Below, in pieces: positions 8,627 through 17,582 of a stretch of DNA of 64,000 nucleotides. How positions within the stretch are numbered: the first letter of the stretch is position 1; each line of letters begins with the position of its first letter. This DNA is from Prochlorococcus sp. AG-409-P03 (GTDB lineage Bacteria > Cyanobacteriota > Cyanobacteriia > PCC-6307 > Cyanobiaceae): contig QCKN01000002.1 of the NCBI GenBank assembly GCA_003215295.1, positions 1 to 64,000 on the forward strand. Reading direction: 5' to 3'. A program made the position numbers and the translations under genes. Under the pieces are notes generated by a model that was given only the letters and a program-made list of their open reading frames with translations, searched no databases and had not been told where the DNA came from.

Positions 8627-9064
8627 TCAATTCAATGAATACAAGGAAAGGAAACAGGCCACAGCAAATGCAAGGCCCCCAAAAATCAAAACATTTTTCT
8701 GTCCAGGAGTCAGTGTATTTATTCCAAAACCATAATTGAGGTTCTCTTTAAAACCACTGACTTGAGAAGCAGGGCCAATGTCCCTGAAAGCATCTATACC
8801 TGCTCTGCATACAGGACAACGAAAAGTAGACCTATCAAGATCTAAAAAAGCTGTACCTTTTTCAATACCAAACTTCTTCACACCTTCCATTGGGTCAAAT
8901 ATGAAGCCACAACCCCGACATTCATGGCGGTGGCTTCTCAAATCCAGAACATCTACGCTCCCATTTGCTTGTGGAGAAAGCAATTCAGAATCATCTTGCC
9001 CACTAGCAGGGGAGTCTTGCGGGTCTAAATCAGGTTTAAGTTCGTCGTTCAAGACGTTGTCCAA
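8627..9064 (-). CDS. rubA: Membrane-anchored rubredoxin
   Basis: Iron protein needed for photosystem biogenesis in oxygenic phototrophs. The 145-residue product has an acidic disordered N terminus (1-45), a rubredoxin fold with iron ligands in [11 protein letters not shown] (Cys 49 and 52) and FRCPVCRAG (Cys 83 and 86), and a C-terminal membrane helix (about 124-143) that anchors it to the thylakoid. It is the first gene of the rubA-ycf48-psbE-F-L-J operon; 70 bases separate it from divergent ndhC, so both promoters must be compact. Confidence 0.95.
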   Translation of the reverse strand: MDNVLNDELKPDLDPQDSPASGQDDSELLSPQANGSVDVLDLRSHRHECRGCGFIFDPMEGVKKFGIEKGTAFLDLDRSTFRCPVCRAGIDAFRDIGPASQVSGFKENLNYGFGINTLTPGQKNVLIFGGLAFAVACFLSLYSLN

Positions 9065-9134
9065 TTCTTTCTAACTCTATCTAGGGAATATCCTGTCAGC
9101 AGATGGCAAACTTATAGGCAATAAATTAATAAGT

Positions 9135-9497
9135 ATGTTTTCTCTGCCTGGTTACGACGCTTTCCTGGGTTTCCTCATAATCGCATCAGCTGTCCCCGCC
9201 CTCGCACTAATTACCAACAAGCTCCTTTCTCCCAGGAGTAGTCAAGGGGAGAGAGAACTGACCTATGAATCTGGGATGGAGCCTATTGGAGGCGCGTGGA
9301 TTCAATTCAATATCCGCTACTACATGTTCGCTCTTGTATTCGTCATTTTCGATGTTGAAACAGTTTTCCTTTATCCATGGGCGGTTACTTTTCACCGACT
9401 TGGTTTGTTGGCATTCATAGAAGCCCTTATTTTTATAGCAATCCTTGTTGTTGCACTAGCCTATGCATGGCGCAAAGGCGCACTTGAATGGAGTTAA
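9135..9497 (+). CDS. ndhC: NAD(P)H-quinone oxidoreductase subunit 3
   Basis: Membrane subunit of the NDH-1 complex that carries out respiratory and cyclic electron flow in the thylakoid. The 120-residue protein has three hydrophobic helices and the subunit-3 motif [20 protein letters not shown] (about 44-63), with the helix [13 protein letters not shown]. It heads the ndhC-ndhK-ndhJ operon, the usual cyanobacterial and plastid order. Confidence 0.97.
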   Translation: MFSLPGYDAFLGFLIIASAVPALALITNKLLSPRSSQGERELTYESGMEPIGGAWIQFNIRYYMFALVFVIFDVETVFLYPWAVTFHRLGLLAFIEALIFIAILVVALAYAWRKGALEWS

Positions 9498-9501
9498 TTC
9501 G

Positions 9502-10239
9502 TTGACTGAGTCACCCTCTAAAAACACAATTCGAGATCTGCGTGCTGCCACATGTGGGCCAATAGGTGCTCCGACAGTCACAAACGACCTTAGCGAGAAC
9601 ATTATTCTCACGAGTCTAGATGATCTACATAATTGGGCTCGACTAAGTAGTTTGTGGCCACTCCTATATGGAACAGCGTGCTGCTTTATTGAATTCGCTG
9701 CCCTCATCGGCTCAAGATTTGACTTTGATCGATTTGGGTTAGTTCCACGCAGCTCGCCTCGACAAGCAGACCTTTTAATTGTGGCAGGAACAGTAACAAT
9801 GAAGATGGCACCTGCGTTAGTTAGGCTATACGAACAAATGCCTGAACCAAAATACGTAATCGCAATGGGTGCGTGCACAATCACTGGCGGGATGTTTAGC
9901 GCTGATTCAACAACTGCGGTTAGGGGTGTAGATAAGCTAATTCCAGTTGATCTGTATCTTCCCGGTTGTCCTCCAAGGCCAGAAGCAATTTTTGATGCAG
10001 TAATCAAACTAAGAAAAAAAGTTGGGAATGAATCTGTTGTTGAACGTCAGAAAATCACTCAAACCCATAGATACTGCACAGTAACTCATCAAATGACAAG
10101 AGTGGAGCCTGCTATTACTGGCTCTTACTTAAGAGCTGAGACCCAAAAAACTGCTCTCCAAGCATCAACAGACAATGTAGTAATCGAAAATGGTGACCAA
10201 AAATCCAAAAATCTCACAAAAGAAATAGTTGACTCATGA
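9502..10239 (+). CDS. ndhK: NAD(P)H-quinone oxidoreductase subunit K
   Basis: Hydrophilic NDH-1 subunit that carries the N2 iron-sulfur cluster at the quinone site. Cluster ligands are visible in [20 protein letters not shown] and [10 protein letters not shown]. Start choice: an ATG at 9463 would give a 258-residue protein but overlaps ndhC by 35 bases; the TTG at 9502, five bases after the ndhC stop and with GGAG about 8 bases upstream, gives the expected 245-residue protein, so I use it. The C-terminal 30 residues are polar and likely flexible. It overlaps ndhJ by 4 bases (ATGA). Confidence 0.94.
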   Translation: MTESPSKNTIRDLRAATCGPIGAPTVTNDLSENIILTSLDDLHNWARLSSLWPLLYGTACCFIEFAALIGSRFDFDRFGLVPRSSPRQADLLIVAGTVTMKMAPALVRLYEQMPEPKYVIAMGACTITGGMFSADSTTAVRGVDKLIPVDLYLPGCPPRPEAIFDAVIKLRKKVGNESVVERQKITQTHRYCTVTHQMTRVEPAITGSYLRAETQKTALQASTDNVVIENGDQKSKNLTKEIVDS

Positions 10240-10823
10240 CCGAAGAAAACTCTGCAAACAAACCCACAGAAAACCCTTTACCTACTGAAGAGGATCAATC
10301 TAGCGTTGCTCTAAAAGCTAAAGCCGGGCCAGTGAGTCAGTGGCTAACAGAGCAAAGTTTTGATCACAAAGTCCTGGAGCCAGATCATTTAGGCGTTGAG
10401 ATCTTAGCTATTGAGCCAAGTTCTCTATCTGAGGTCGCATCAGCACTGAAGCGATATGGGTTTGATTATCTCCAATGCCAAGGTGGATACGACGAAGGGC
10501 CTGGTCAGCACTTGGTTTGCTTCTACCACCTGGTTGCCATGACTGAAATTACAGATCAAACTCAATCGGTGAATGATAAAAAACCTCGTGAGGTTCGATT
10601 AAAAGTTTTTCTGGCCCGAGATGGAGACCTGAAAGTTCCAAGCCTTTACCCTCACTACAGAGGCTCGGACTGGCAAGAAAGGGAAACCTACGACATGTTT
10701 GGAATTCACTTCGATGGGCACCCACACCCAAAAAGATTATTAATGCCTGAAGACTGGAAAGGTTGGCCTTTACGGAAAGATTACGTTCAGCCAGAGTTTT
10801 ATGAGTTACAAGATGCTTACTAA
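10236..10823 (+). CDS. ndhJ: NAD(P)H-quinone oxidoreductase subunit J
   Basis: The 30-kDa-type hydrophilic subunit of NDH-1 (NuoC homologue). The 195-residue protein has an acidic N-terminal tail and the family signature [20 protein letters not shown] followed by [18 protein letters not shown] near the C terminus. ATGA overlap with ndhK indicates translational coupling. Its 3' end overlaps the convergent YvcK-like gene by 4 bases, leaving no room for a separate terminator. Confidence 0.97.
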   Translation: MTEENSANKPTENPLPTEEDQSSVALKAKAGPVSQWLTEQSFDHKVLEPDHLGVEILAIEPSSLSEVASALKRYGFDYLQCQGGYDEGPGQHLVCFYHLVAMTEITDQTQSVNDKKPREVRLKVFLARDGDLKVPSLYPHYRGSDWQERETYDMFGIHFDGHPHPKRLLMPEDWKGWPLRKDYVQPEFYELQDAY

Positions 10824-12241
10824 ATATCTCTTTTGTATTTCCTATAAAAGCGCATAATTGCGAGGGAAAGCCGCCTCGGATCATGACGCAATGTCTCTGT
10901 TGGTCTCCCCCCTTGAAGCGGAGCCTGCATAACTTCATATCCATGGTCTTTTAGCGACCTTTCATCACAGGTCACAGGATGAGCGCCTCTGGTTTGGTAG
11001 TAAGAAACTAAAGGAGATGGTTCTATATCGTCCTGAGCTAAAACTGCAGAAAAAATTCTTTTGCTAATTCCCAAGCTCGCCAGTTGAGCCTCTATAGCTC
11101 TTAAATGCCCTGCTACATCGAGGCCATCGGTTTCCCCAGGCTGAGTCATCAAGTTACATATATAAAGCTTTGGAGCATTACTCCTTTGGATTGCTCCCAC
11201 AAGTTCGGGGACTAGCAGATTAGGCAATAAAGAGGTATATAAGCTGCCAGGGCCAAGCAGAATTAAATCTGCATTAGCTATAGCTTCCAGGGCCCTAGGT
11301 GGAGCAGGTGGCTGTGGAGGGAAACAGCCAATCCTAACGATGGGACTAGGTGCCTTACCAATAGCTGATTCACCTTCAATTCGTTGTCCATTTTCCAATT
11401 CTGCCCAAAGACGAACATCTACATTCGTTGCTGGAACTACCTGACCCTGAACTGCCAATACTCGACTCGAGGCAGTGATAGCAGTGTCAAAGTTCCCAGT
11501 TATAGCTGTTAAAGCCGACAAAAAAAGGTTGCCAAAGCTGTGGCCTTCAAGCCCACTGCCAGATGAAAAGCGATACTGAAAAAGCCTTGTTAACAAAGGC
11601 TCTTCTGTTGAAAGTGCTGCAAGGCAATTACGAATGTCCCCAGGGGGCTGAACACCTAGTTCTCTGCGAAGAATTCCACTACTACCACCATCATCAGCCA
11701 CTGTGACAATGGCCGTAATACGACTGCTATAACGCTTCAGACCACTCAGGAGACTTGAAAGCCCTGTACCTCCGCCGATAGCAACAATATTTGGGCCTCG
11801 ATTTAGTTTGCTCTGCGCTCGAAGTGCATCTACTAAAACAGTGTCTTTATCCGGAGCCAAAGCCTGCTGAATAGATCCAAAACTTCTGCTTTGCCCCCAC
11901 AGCAAAAGCCCTAATCCAATTAACAAAACCAAAGGGCCTGTAATGCTCCTCGGTAAAAAAGTGGTTATGGCACCTAAGAGCCAGAACAGTGTCTCAATAC
12001 TCCAATAAATTGGTCCTAAGTCAGCCCAAATTGCAGCACCTAGAAGAGCTAGCAATAAGCCCAAACCAGATGTAACCATCCATCGTTTAACAACTAGGCC
12101 TGGCAATAGCCAACGCACCGCCCTCCTAGAACGCATCATCAAATCCCTTTGATGCGCCCCTCTTAGGGATCTGTTACGGCGCCTCAAAGCTATGCGCCTC
12201 TTTAAGCGACGTTGAGCTGAAGTTTTGTTCAGAGAGGTCAA
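10820..12241 (-). CDS. YvcK/CofD-like protein with N-terminal membrane segment
   Basis: Homologue of the YvcK (gluconeogenesis factor) family that binds UDP-sugars and affects cell-wall and carbon metabolism. Residues about 150-460 hold the family core: [38 protein letters not shown] and [12 protein letters not shown]. In front is a basic tail (many Arg/Lys in residues 8-40) and two hydrophobic segments (about 53-70 and 80-115), so the protein is probably membrane-anchored, unlike the soluble Bacillus YvcK. This extended form is common in cyanobacteria. Function here is inferred only. Confidence 0.85.
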   Translation of the reverse strand: MTSLNKTSAQRRLKRRIALRRRNRSLRGAHQRDLMMRSRRAVRWLLPGLVVKRWMVTSGLGLLLALLGAAIWADLGPIYWSIETLFWLLGAITTFLPRSITGPLVLLIGLGLLLWGQSRSFGSIQQALAPDKDTVLVDALRAQSKLNRGPNIVAIGGGTGLSSLLSGLKRYSSRITAIVTVADDGGSSGILRRELGVQPPGDIRNCLAALSTEEPLLTRLFQYRFSSGSGLEGHSFGNLFLSALTAITGNFDTAITASSRVLAVQGQVVPATNVDVRLWAELENGQRIEGESAIGKAPSPIVRIGCFPPQPPAPPRALEAIANADLILLGPGSLYTSLLPNLLVPELVGAIQRSNAPKLYICNLMTQPGETDGLDVAGHLRAIEAQLASLGISKRIFSAVLAQDDIEPSPLVSYYQTRGAHPVTCDERSLKDHGYEVMQAPLQGGRPTETLRHDPRRLSLAIMRFYRKYKRDI

Positions 12242-12336
12242 CTATGCGAGGGGAGCTCGCCCTAATGTCGTTTAAGAACTCTAAGTATCCTTCCTAACTA
12301 GGACATCCAAGGCAATATGAGCAAAAGAAATGCAAA

Positions 12337-13137
12337 TTGGATGTGGCCAGTGCCGAAATGATGCCAATAGTAGAGATGAAAGATCTGTCTATGCAATGGG
12401 GAGGTTTCCCAGTCTTAGACAAAATCAACTTAAACATGCAGCCAGGCGAGCGGCTTGCAGTGGTAGGACCATCAGGGTCTGGCAAGTCAACTGTCCTGAG
12501 GCTTTTAGCGGGATTGCTGCTTCCAACCCAAGGAGAAATACGTTTATTTGGAGAAAGTCAAACCTATCTTCGACTGGATCAAGGCCACCCTCCAGATGTC
12601 CGTCTGGTTTTTCAAAACCCCGCACTCCTAGGATCCTTAACCGTTGAAGAAAATGTAGGTTTTCTGTTACGGCAAAGCGGCCAACTTAGTGATAAAAATA
12701 TTCACGACCGAGTGATGTCGTCTCTGGAAGAAGTCGGCCTATATGACGTAGCAGATAAATTCCCAGGTCAGCTCAGCGGCGGAATGCAAAAGAGAGTGAG
12801 TTTTGCTAGGGCATTAATAAACGAACCCAGTAGAGCTAACAAAAACGATATGCCATTACTTCTCTATGACGAACCTACGGCAGGTCTTGACCCTGTCGCA
12901 TGTACTCGAATTGAAGACCTAATTGTTAAAACCACCAAGCTAGTCAATGGCTCCTCAATTGTAGTCAGCCACGTTCTGAGCACTATCGAACGTTCTGCCA
13001 ATAGGGTTTTAATACTTTATGCAGGCAAATTCCAATGGGAAGGATCAATTAAAGAATTCAAAGAAAGTGATAATCCCTATGTCAAACAGTTTCGTACAGG
13101 TAGTCTTCAAGGGCCCATGCAACCTGCAGACCATTGA
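12337..13137 (+). CDS. ABC transporter ATP-binding protein (MlaF/TGD3-like)
   Basis: ATPase of a lipid-type ABC importer. The 266-residue protein has Walker A (GPSGSGKSTVL, about 47-57), Q-loop (LVFQNPALLGSLTVEENVGF), signature (LSGGMQKRVSFARAL) and Walker B (LLYDEPTAGLDP). The immediate overlap with an MCE-domain gene points to the MlaFD / chloroplast TGD type of phospholipid or glycolipid transporter; the permease is not in the window. The start is uncertain: TTG 12337 is listed, ATG 12358 or 12361 would remove 7-8 residues and keep all motifs. Confidence 0.9.
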   Translation: MDVASAEMMPIVEMKDLSMQWGGFPVLDKINLNMQPGERLAVVGPSGSGKSTVLRLLAGLLLPTQGEIRLFGESQTYLRLDQGHPPDVRLVFQNPALLGSLTVEENVGFLLRQSGQLSDKNIHDRVMSSLEEVGLYDVADKFPGQLSGGMQKRVSFARALINEPSRANKNDMPLLLYDEPTAGLDPVACTRIEDLIVKTTKLVNGSSIVVSHVLSTIERSANRVLILYAGKFQWEGSIKEFKESDNPYVKQFRTGSLQGPMQPADH

Positions 13138-13142
13138 CTGAT

Positions 13143-14012
13143 ATGCGTCGCAGTTTCCGTGATGCCCTTGTTGGCTTTTCCATTATTGGAGGGATAGTTC
13201 TTTTTGGAGGTTCAATGCTTTGGCTCCGAGGAGTCAGACTAAATTCCCGTTCATGGAGTATCAAAGCAAATTTCTCAGACGCCAGTGGATTAGCAGAGCG
13301 GTCACCAGTTGTGTATCGAGGAATCCTTATTGGATCTGTAAGTGAAATAACTATTAAGCCAGATACAGTCCAAGCAACTTTAGAGATTGATAAGAGTGAT
13401 CTGCGCCTGACTAATCCTGTTATCGCAAAAGTGGTGAAAAGCTCTCTCCTAGGAGGGGACGTACAAGTAGCTCTTGAAAGCAAGGGAGATCCTCTCCAGG
13501 TCAATGCCCCTATGCCTCAAGCCGAAAATTGTTCAGGTCAAGGGGTTCTCTGTAGAGGAGATGTAATTGACGGCCTATCTCTAACAAGCATCTCCAGCCT
13601 TACAGCAGCAATCGAAAAGCTTATTAGCTCTGCAGAAAATGAAGGCATGGTGACACACCTTGTCGATTCAACAAAGCAATTTGACCGTACTCAGAAAGAG
13701 CTTGAAGATCTAATCCTTCAGGCAAAGTTAGAAATGAATCGAGTGCAGCCAATAATCAGTGAAATCACTCAAGCAAGCATTCATATCAAAAACATCCTTG
13801 CTGCTATAGACAATCCGACAACTCTCAATGACATACAAGAAACTGCGAGCTCTACAAGATCGCTAACCAAACAAATTGATTCAATTGGGGAAGAGGTCAA
13901 CAAAATGATGAATGACGAAGAACTAATGAATGCCGTCAGAAATGTAACTATTGGGCTTGGTGAGCTCTTTAATGAGCTCTACCCCCCAAAGACTCAAAGT
14001 TCATATCGTTAA
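13143..14012 (+). CDS. MCE-domain protein (MlaD/TGD2-like substrate-binding subunit)
   Basis: Membrane-anchored lipid-binding subunit of an ABC transporter. It has one N-terminal helix (ALVGFSIIGGIVLFGGSMLWL), an MCE domain over about 30-110 (FSDASGLAERSPVVYRGILIG, then SSLLGGDVQVAL), and a long helical C-terminal part likely to form a coiled coil. The TTG at 13134 overlaps the ATPase stop; ATG 13143 (MRRSFRDALVGF) fits better and is used. The ATPase-MCE pairing supports lipid trafficking between envelope or thylakoid membranes, by analogy with TGD2/TGD3. Confidence 0.9.
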   Translation: MRRSFRDALVGFSIIGGIVLFGGSMLWLRGVRLNSRSWSIKANFSDASGLAERSPVVYRGILIGSVSEITIKPDTVQATLEIDKSDLRLTNPVIAKVVKSSLLGGDVQVALESKGDPLQVNAPMPQAENCSGQGVLCRGDVIDGLSLTSISSLTAAIEKLISSAENEGMVTHLVDSTKQFDRTQKELEDLILQAKLEMNRVQPIISEITQASIHIKNILAAIDNPTTLNDIQETASSTRSLTKQIDSIGEEVNKMMNDEELMNAVRNVTIGLGELFNELYPPKTQSSYR

Positions 14013-14027
14013 CCTGCCTAAGCACCA

Positions 14028-16172
14028 TTAAGTGACAGAAGTAATTGCATCCATTGCAATAGCAGCAATTGCCTGATCACTTGCCTTTGGAAGTTGCACA
14101 TATTTTCCCCCTGCTGCTTCTGCTAATTCCTTACCCATTCCACTCCCAATAAACTTACGCTCAGTATCAATCACAAGAAGCTTGACCCCGATATTTCTAT
14201 AGCGAGAGGCTACATCTAATACCTCCTGCTTTAAGTCGACTGGCTCGTCCCCTTCAAGCTCAGGTTGCCCAAGAGACTTACCCAGGGGGACATTGCCTCG
14301 ACCATCTGTAATTGCAACTACAACCACCTGACCCAAATCTCCAGTAGCCAAAGCATTAGCCCCCACCCTTGCTGCCTGTGTCAGACCATGAGCCAATGGC
14401 GAACCTCCTCCGCAAGGCATAGTTTCAAGTCTTCTTTTAGCTGCAGTAATTGACCTTGTGGGAGGAAGCAAAACCTCTGCATGATCACCTCGGAATGGAA
14501 TCAGTGAGACCTCATCTCGATTCTCATAAGCTTCCGTTAACAGACGAATAACGGCTCCTTTTGCACTCTGCATGCGGTTAAGCGCCATAGATCCACTCGC
14601 ATCTACAAGAAAAATCACCAAGGCACCTGCCTTTCTTTGCAAAAGCTTTGCTCGCAAATCTCCCTCCTCAACAATCACCTTCTTTTCTGGCTTTCTTGCA
14701 CGACGGGCTTTCTGATAAGGGGCAGCCGCTCTCAAGGTCGCATCCACAGCAATGCGACGAACAGGGCCTCTCGGCATGATTGGCTTAACGTAACGTCCTC
14801 TGCTATCGCTTAAAACCGCTGAACGACTACCGCTATTCCCACTTTTGGACTTGGCAGAAGCGAAAAGAAGAAGGTCTGGATCAATCGCACATGCCTCGGG
14901 ATCCAGCATGAACTCCTCTGGGATAGGAGGAGATTGCTCTTCTATCTGATCGTCTTCTTCGTCTTCATTGGACTCTTCTTCTTCAGAGGATTCATCTTGA
15001 GACTGTTCTGGAGGCGGCGGTTGATCTTCTGGAGGAGGAGGCTCAATTTGTTCATCTTGCGGTGGCAACTGCAAAGCACGTGGTGCGATTACCAACCGAA
15101 CAGCTATCTGCAGATCATCAGCATCAACCTTATCTCTGCCGCTAAGAGCTGCATGGGCTTTAGCTACACGCACTGCATACAATTCTGATCGGTGTCCTTC
15201 CACACCCCCTCGAATGGCTTCCTTAACTAAATATTCGATCTGCTCTTGCGTAATTGCCACATCAGGAAGCCACTGTCTAGCTAATAGCAACTGAGTTGCA
15301 AGAGCCTCAGTTTGTTCAGACCAAGTCTTTGCAAAGCCTTCACTGGATTGACCATGTAATAAAACTGCCTCTGTTATTTCAACCCTTTGTTGATAAGTTA
15401 CTATTTGATTGGCCGAAAGAACTATTGCAAATCGATCTAACAGATGATCTCTCACTGCCCCCTCTTCAGGGTTGTAAGTAGCAATAAGCAAAGGGCGACA
15501 TGGGTGCGAAAGACTTAACCCCTCTCGTTCAACACGATTCTCTCCAGCCCCAACTGATGCAAGCATCAGATTAACAATTCCTTCATCTAAAAGATTCAGT
15601 TCATCGACATAAAGAACTCCGCGATGAGCTTCTGCTAGTAGACCTGGTTGAAAAACTGCCTTCCCAGTTGCAAGAGAAGCGGTTACATCAACTGCCCCTA
15701 CAAGCCTATCTTCAGTAACTCCTAAGGGGATTTGAATAAAAGGAGCAGGGATAACTCTAGAAGGCAATGATGAAAAAAAGTTTTCATCACCTTGAACGCC
15801 AAATCTATCTTTAACTAATTGCTTAGTTGCATCATCCCAATCATCAGGCTGACGTGGATCCAAATTAAACGCCACTGAAGGTGGTGAATCTTCGGCTGCT
15901 TGAATTGAACCTTCTGCATCCAAATCGAGAATCTCAATTGGAGGCAAAAGAGCATGTAGGCCTCGAGCTAAAACCGACTTACCCGTCCCACGACCACCAG
16001 CAATAATCACACCTCCCAAACCAGGATCAACAGCTGCAAGCATTAATGCCAGCTTTAAAGTTCCATGTCCTGTGATGGCAGCTAGAGGAAAGGCACGATT
16101 AGCTATCTCTTGAGATTGTCTATCAACATGCCTTGGTTTAATTGACTTTGGGTTCAATCCGCTTGAAAACAT
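14028..16172 (-). CDS. chlD: Magnesium chelatase subunit D
   Basis: Regulatory AAA+ subunit of the enzyme that inserts magnesium into protoporphyrin IX, the first committed step of chlorophyll synthesis. The 714-residue protein has an N-terminal AAA+ module ([20 protein letters not shown] near 60, and [10 protein letters not shown]-type Walker B as [13 protein letters not shown]), a Pro/Glu-rich linker over about 370-420 (runs of PPPPE and EEE), and a C-terminal VWA domain with the MIDAS motif [12 protein letters not shown]. The linker separates ChlD from the shorter ChlI. It is divergent from folK. Confidence 0.96.
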   Translation of the reverse strand: MFSSGLNPKSIKPRHVDRQSQEIANRAFPLAAITGHGTLKLALMLAAVDPGLGGVIIAGGRGTGKSVLARGLHALLPPIEILDLDAEGSIQAAEDSPPSVAFNLDPRQPDDWDDATKQLVKDRFGVQGDENFFSSLPSRVIPAPFIQIPLGVTEDRLVGAVDVTASLATGKAVFQPGLLAEAHRGVLYVDELNLLDEGIVNLMLASVGAGENRVEREGLSLSHPCRPLLIATYNPEEGAVRDHLLDRFAIVLSANQIVTYQQRVEITEAVLLHGQSSEGFAKTWSEQTEALATQLLLARQWLPDVAITQEQIEYLVKEAIRGGVEGHRSELYAVRVAKAHAALSGRDKVDADDLQIAVRLVIAPRALQLPPQDEQIEPPPPEDQPPPPEQSQDESSEEEESNEDEEDDQIEEQSPPIPEEFMLDPEACAIDPDLLLFASAKSKSGNSGSRSAVLSDSRGRYVKPIMPRGPVRRIAVDATLRAAAPYQKARRARKPEKKVIVEEGDLRAKLLQRKAGALVIFLVDASGSMALNRMQSAKGAVIRLLTEAYENRDEVSLIPFRGDHAEVLLPPTRSITAAKRRLETMPCGGGSPLAHGLTQAARVGANALATGDLGQVVVVAITDGRGNVPLGKSLGQPELEGDEPVDLKQEVLDVASRYRNIGVKLLVIDTERKFIGSGMGKELAEAAGGKYVQLPKASDQAIAAIAMDAITSVT

Positions 16173-16220
16173 AAAAGCTCCCTAAACCCTAACTTGTGCT
16201 CTAGTCTGGCTGATCAACTC

Positions 16221-16802
16221 ATGGATCTATATAAACCACCGAAACCAAAAACTCTTGCAATTGCATTAGGAGCAAATCTCCATAGCAAAGCTGGATCTCC
16301 TGAATCAACACTCATAGCGGTCAGACCACTTTTAGAGAAAGAAGTTGAAAACTGGCTTCAGGAATCCCTCGGGGAAGACTCCACCCCAAAAAAGAGAATT
16401 AAAGATTTACGTTGGAGATGGTCACCATTATATGAAACCGAACCAATAGGAGGATCAGCGAATCAGCCTCAATATATAAACTCAGTGGTAGTAGTAGACG
16501 GGGCGAAATTATCGGCTCTCTCTCCAAATAAGTTGGCAGCAATAAATTTATTAGGAAGACTCTTAGCCATAGAAAAAAGCTTTGGTCGATATCGTCCAAG
16601 CGCCTCACCAAGATGGGAACCTAGATGCCTGGATATTGATCTACTTGCTTGGGGAGACCTTCAAGTACAACAAAAAAATCTAACTCTTCCGCATCCTCGA
16701 ATCATAGAAAGAAATTTTGTTGTAGTTCCTCTAGGCGAAGCTTTAAGTATTGGGTCTAAAAAGCCAAGAAGACTTCCTCCTCAAATCAACTGGAAAGAAT
16801 GA
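16221..16802 (+). CDS. folK: 2-amino-4-hydroxy-6-hydroxymethyldihydropteridine pyrophosphokinase
   Basis: Folate pathway kinase that pyrophosphorylates hydroxymethyldihydropterin. Family motifs are clear: ALGANLHSKAGSPESTL, YETEPIGGSANQPQYINSVV, and the catalytic Asp pair in RWEPRCLDIDLLAWGD, ending LPHPRIIERNFVVVPL. Start choice: a TTG at 16194 would add 9 residues; ATG 16221 (MDLYKPPKPKTLAIALGAN) is preferred because the family starts just before ALGAN. It lies 22-48 bases from the divergent chlD start. Confidence 0.93.
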   Translation: MDLYKPPKPKTLAIALGANLHSKAGSPESTLIAVRPLLEKEVENWLQESLGEDSTPKKRIKDLRWRWSPLYETEPIGGSANQPQYINSVVVVDGAKLSALSPNKLAAINLLGRLLAIEKSFGRYRPSASPRWEPRCLDIDLLAWGDLQVQQKNLTLPHPRIIERNFVVVPLGEALSIGSKKPRRLPPQINWKE

Positions 16803-16845
16803 GCATCTGAAAACCAGACCAGTCACCTGATTTTCATCGGGAGTC

Positions 16846-17442
16846 ATGCTGGAAAGATATCTGTCAGAAATTTCTTCCATGTCCTCTTTGCCTCCGCTCG
16901 AACCATCAGTGCATTTAGAAACAGAAGCCTCTATTAACGCAAAAAAAATTCGTTTTGAAATTAATCGAATTTTGCTTCCTATGGGTATAGAGGGGCGTTT
17001 TGGTGTTATCCGCCACCCTGGAGCAGCCCTAGCTGTACCAATCACAGAAGATGGAAGAGTTGTAATTTTGCGCCAATATCGTTTTGCAGTCTCAAGACGA
17101 ATACTCGAGTTTCCTGCTGGAACCTTAGAAGAAGGTGAAGAGCCTCTTATGACTATGCAAAGAGAACTTGCAGAGGAAGCTGGCTACAAAGCCTCCAGGT
17201 GGGATTCCCTTGGAGAAATGATTCCTTGCCCTGGGTATTCAGACGAAACTATTCACCTATTCCTTGCTAGAGATCTCACTCCTCTAAATGAACAACGCCC
17301 TGCCGGAGATGCTGATGAAGATTTAGAGGTGCTTCATATGACTAAGAATGAACTAGAGCAGGCGTTAACAAGTAGAGAAGAAGCATTAGATGGCAAAAGT
17401 ATCGCCGCCTGGTTCAGAGCGTGCCAAATGATAGAACTTTAA
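16846..17442 (+). CDS. NUDIX hydrolase (ADP-ribose pyrophosphatase-like)
   Basis: Nucleoside-diphosphate-linked hydrolase. The full NUDIX box is present (GTLEEGEEPLMTMQRELAEE, then AGY), preceded by the FPAGTLE strand typical of ADP-ribose/ADP-sugar pyrophosphatases. The 198-residue length fits that subgroup. It follows folK by 43 bases on the same strand. Substrate is inferred from the subgroup look only. Confidence 0.88.
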   Translation: MLERYLSEISSMSSLPPLEPSVHLETEASINAKKIRFEINRILLPMGIEGRFGVIRHPGAALAVPITEDGRVVILRQYRFAVSRRILEFPAGTLEEGEEPLMTMQRELAEEAGYKASRWDSLGEMIPCPGYSDETIHLFLARDLTPLNEQRPAGDADEDLEVLHMTKNELEQALTSREEALDGKSIAAWFRACQMIEL

Positions 17443-17548
17443 GGGAAAACGAAGCTCCTCTACCCAACTATTTTACTTTAATAGCACTTACACTTACAAA
17501 TACAAAGGAGAAAAAAGTTATGGTTTTTTAGGCGGGTATATGGACTGG

Positions 17549-17582
17549 CTCTGCGGGAACTATGTACACAGTTCCCGCAGAG
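17549..17582. terminator. 13-bp hairpin overlapping the stop of the DegT aminotransferase gene
   Basis: Perfect GC-rich inverted repeat: CTCTGCGGGAACT (17549-17561), an 8-base loop, and its complement (17570-17582). It includes the last codons and the stop codon of the minus-strand aminotransferase gene and faces the 3' end of the NUDIX gene. No U-rich tract follows closely on either strand, so it may be a stability hairpin or an atypical bidirectional terminator. Confidence 0.55.

Noticed and set aside
14934-15188. Plus-strand frame rich in Phe/Arg opposite chlD
   Set aside because: It is the mirror of the Glu/Pro-rich ChlD linker; the repetitive composition explains it.
17494-17532. AAGGAG followed by ATG and an immediate stop (three-codon frame)
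   Set aside because: A good Shine-Dalgarno in front of a three-codon frame could be a leader peptide, but it is between convergent genes and leads nowhere.
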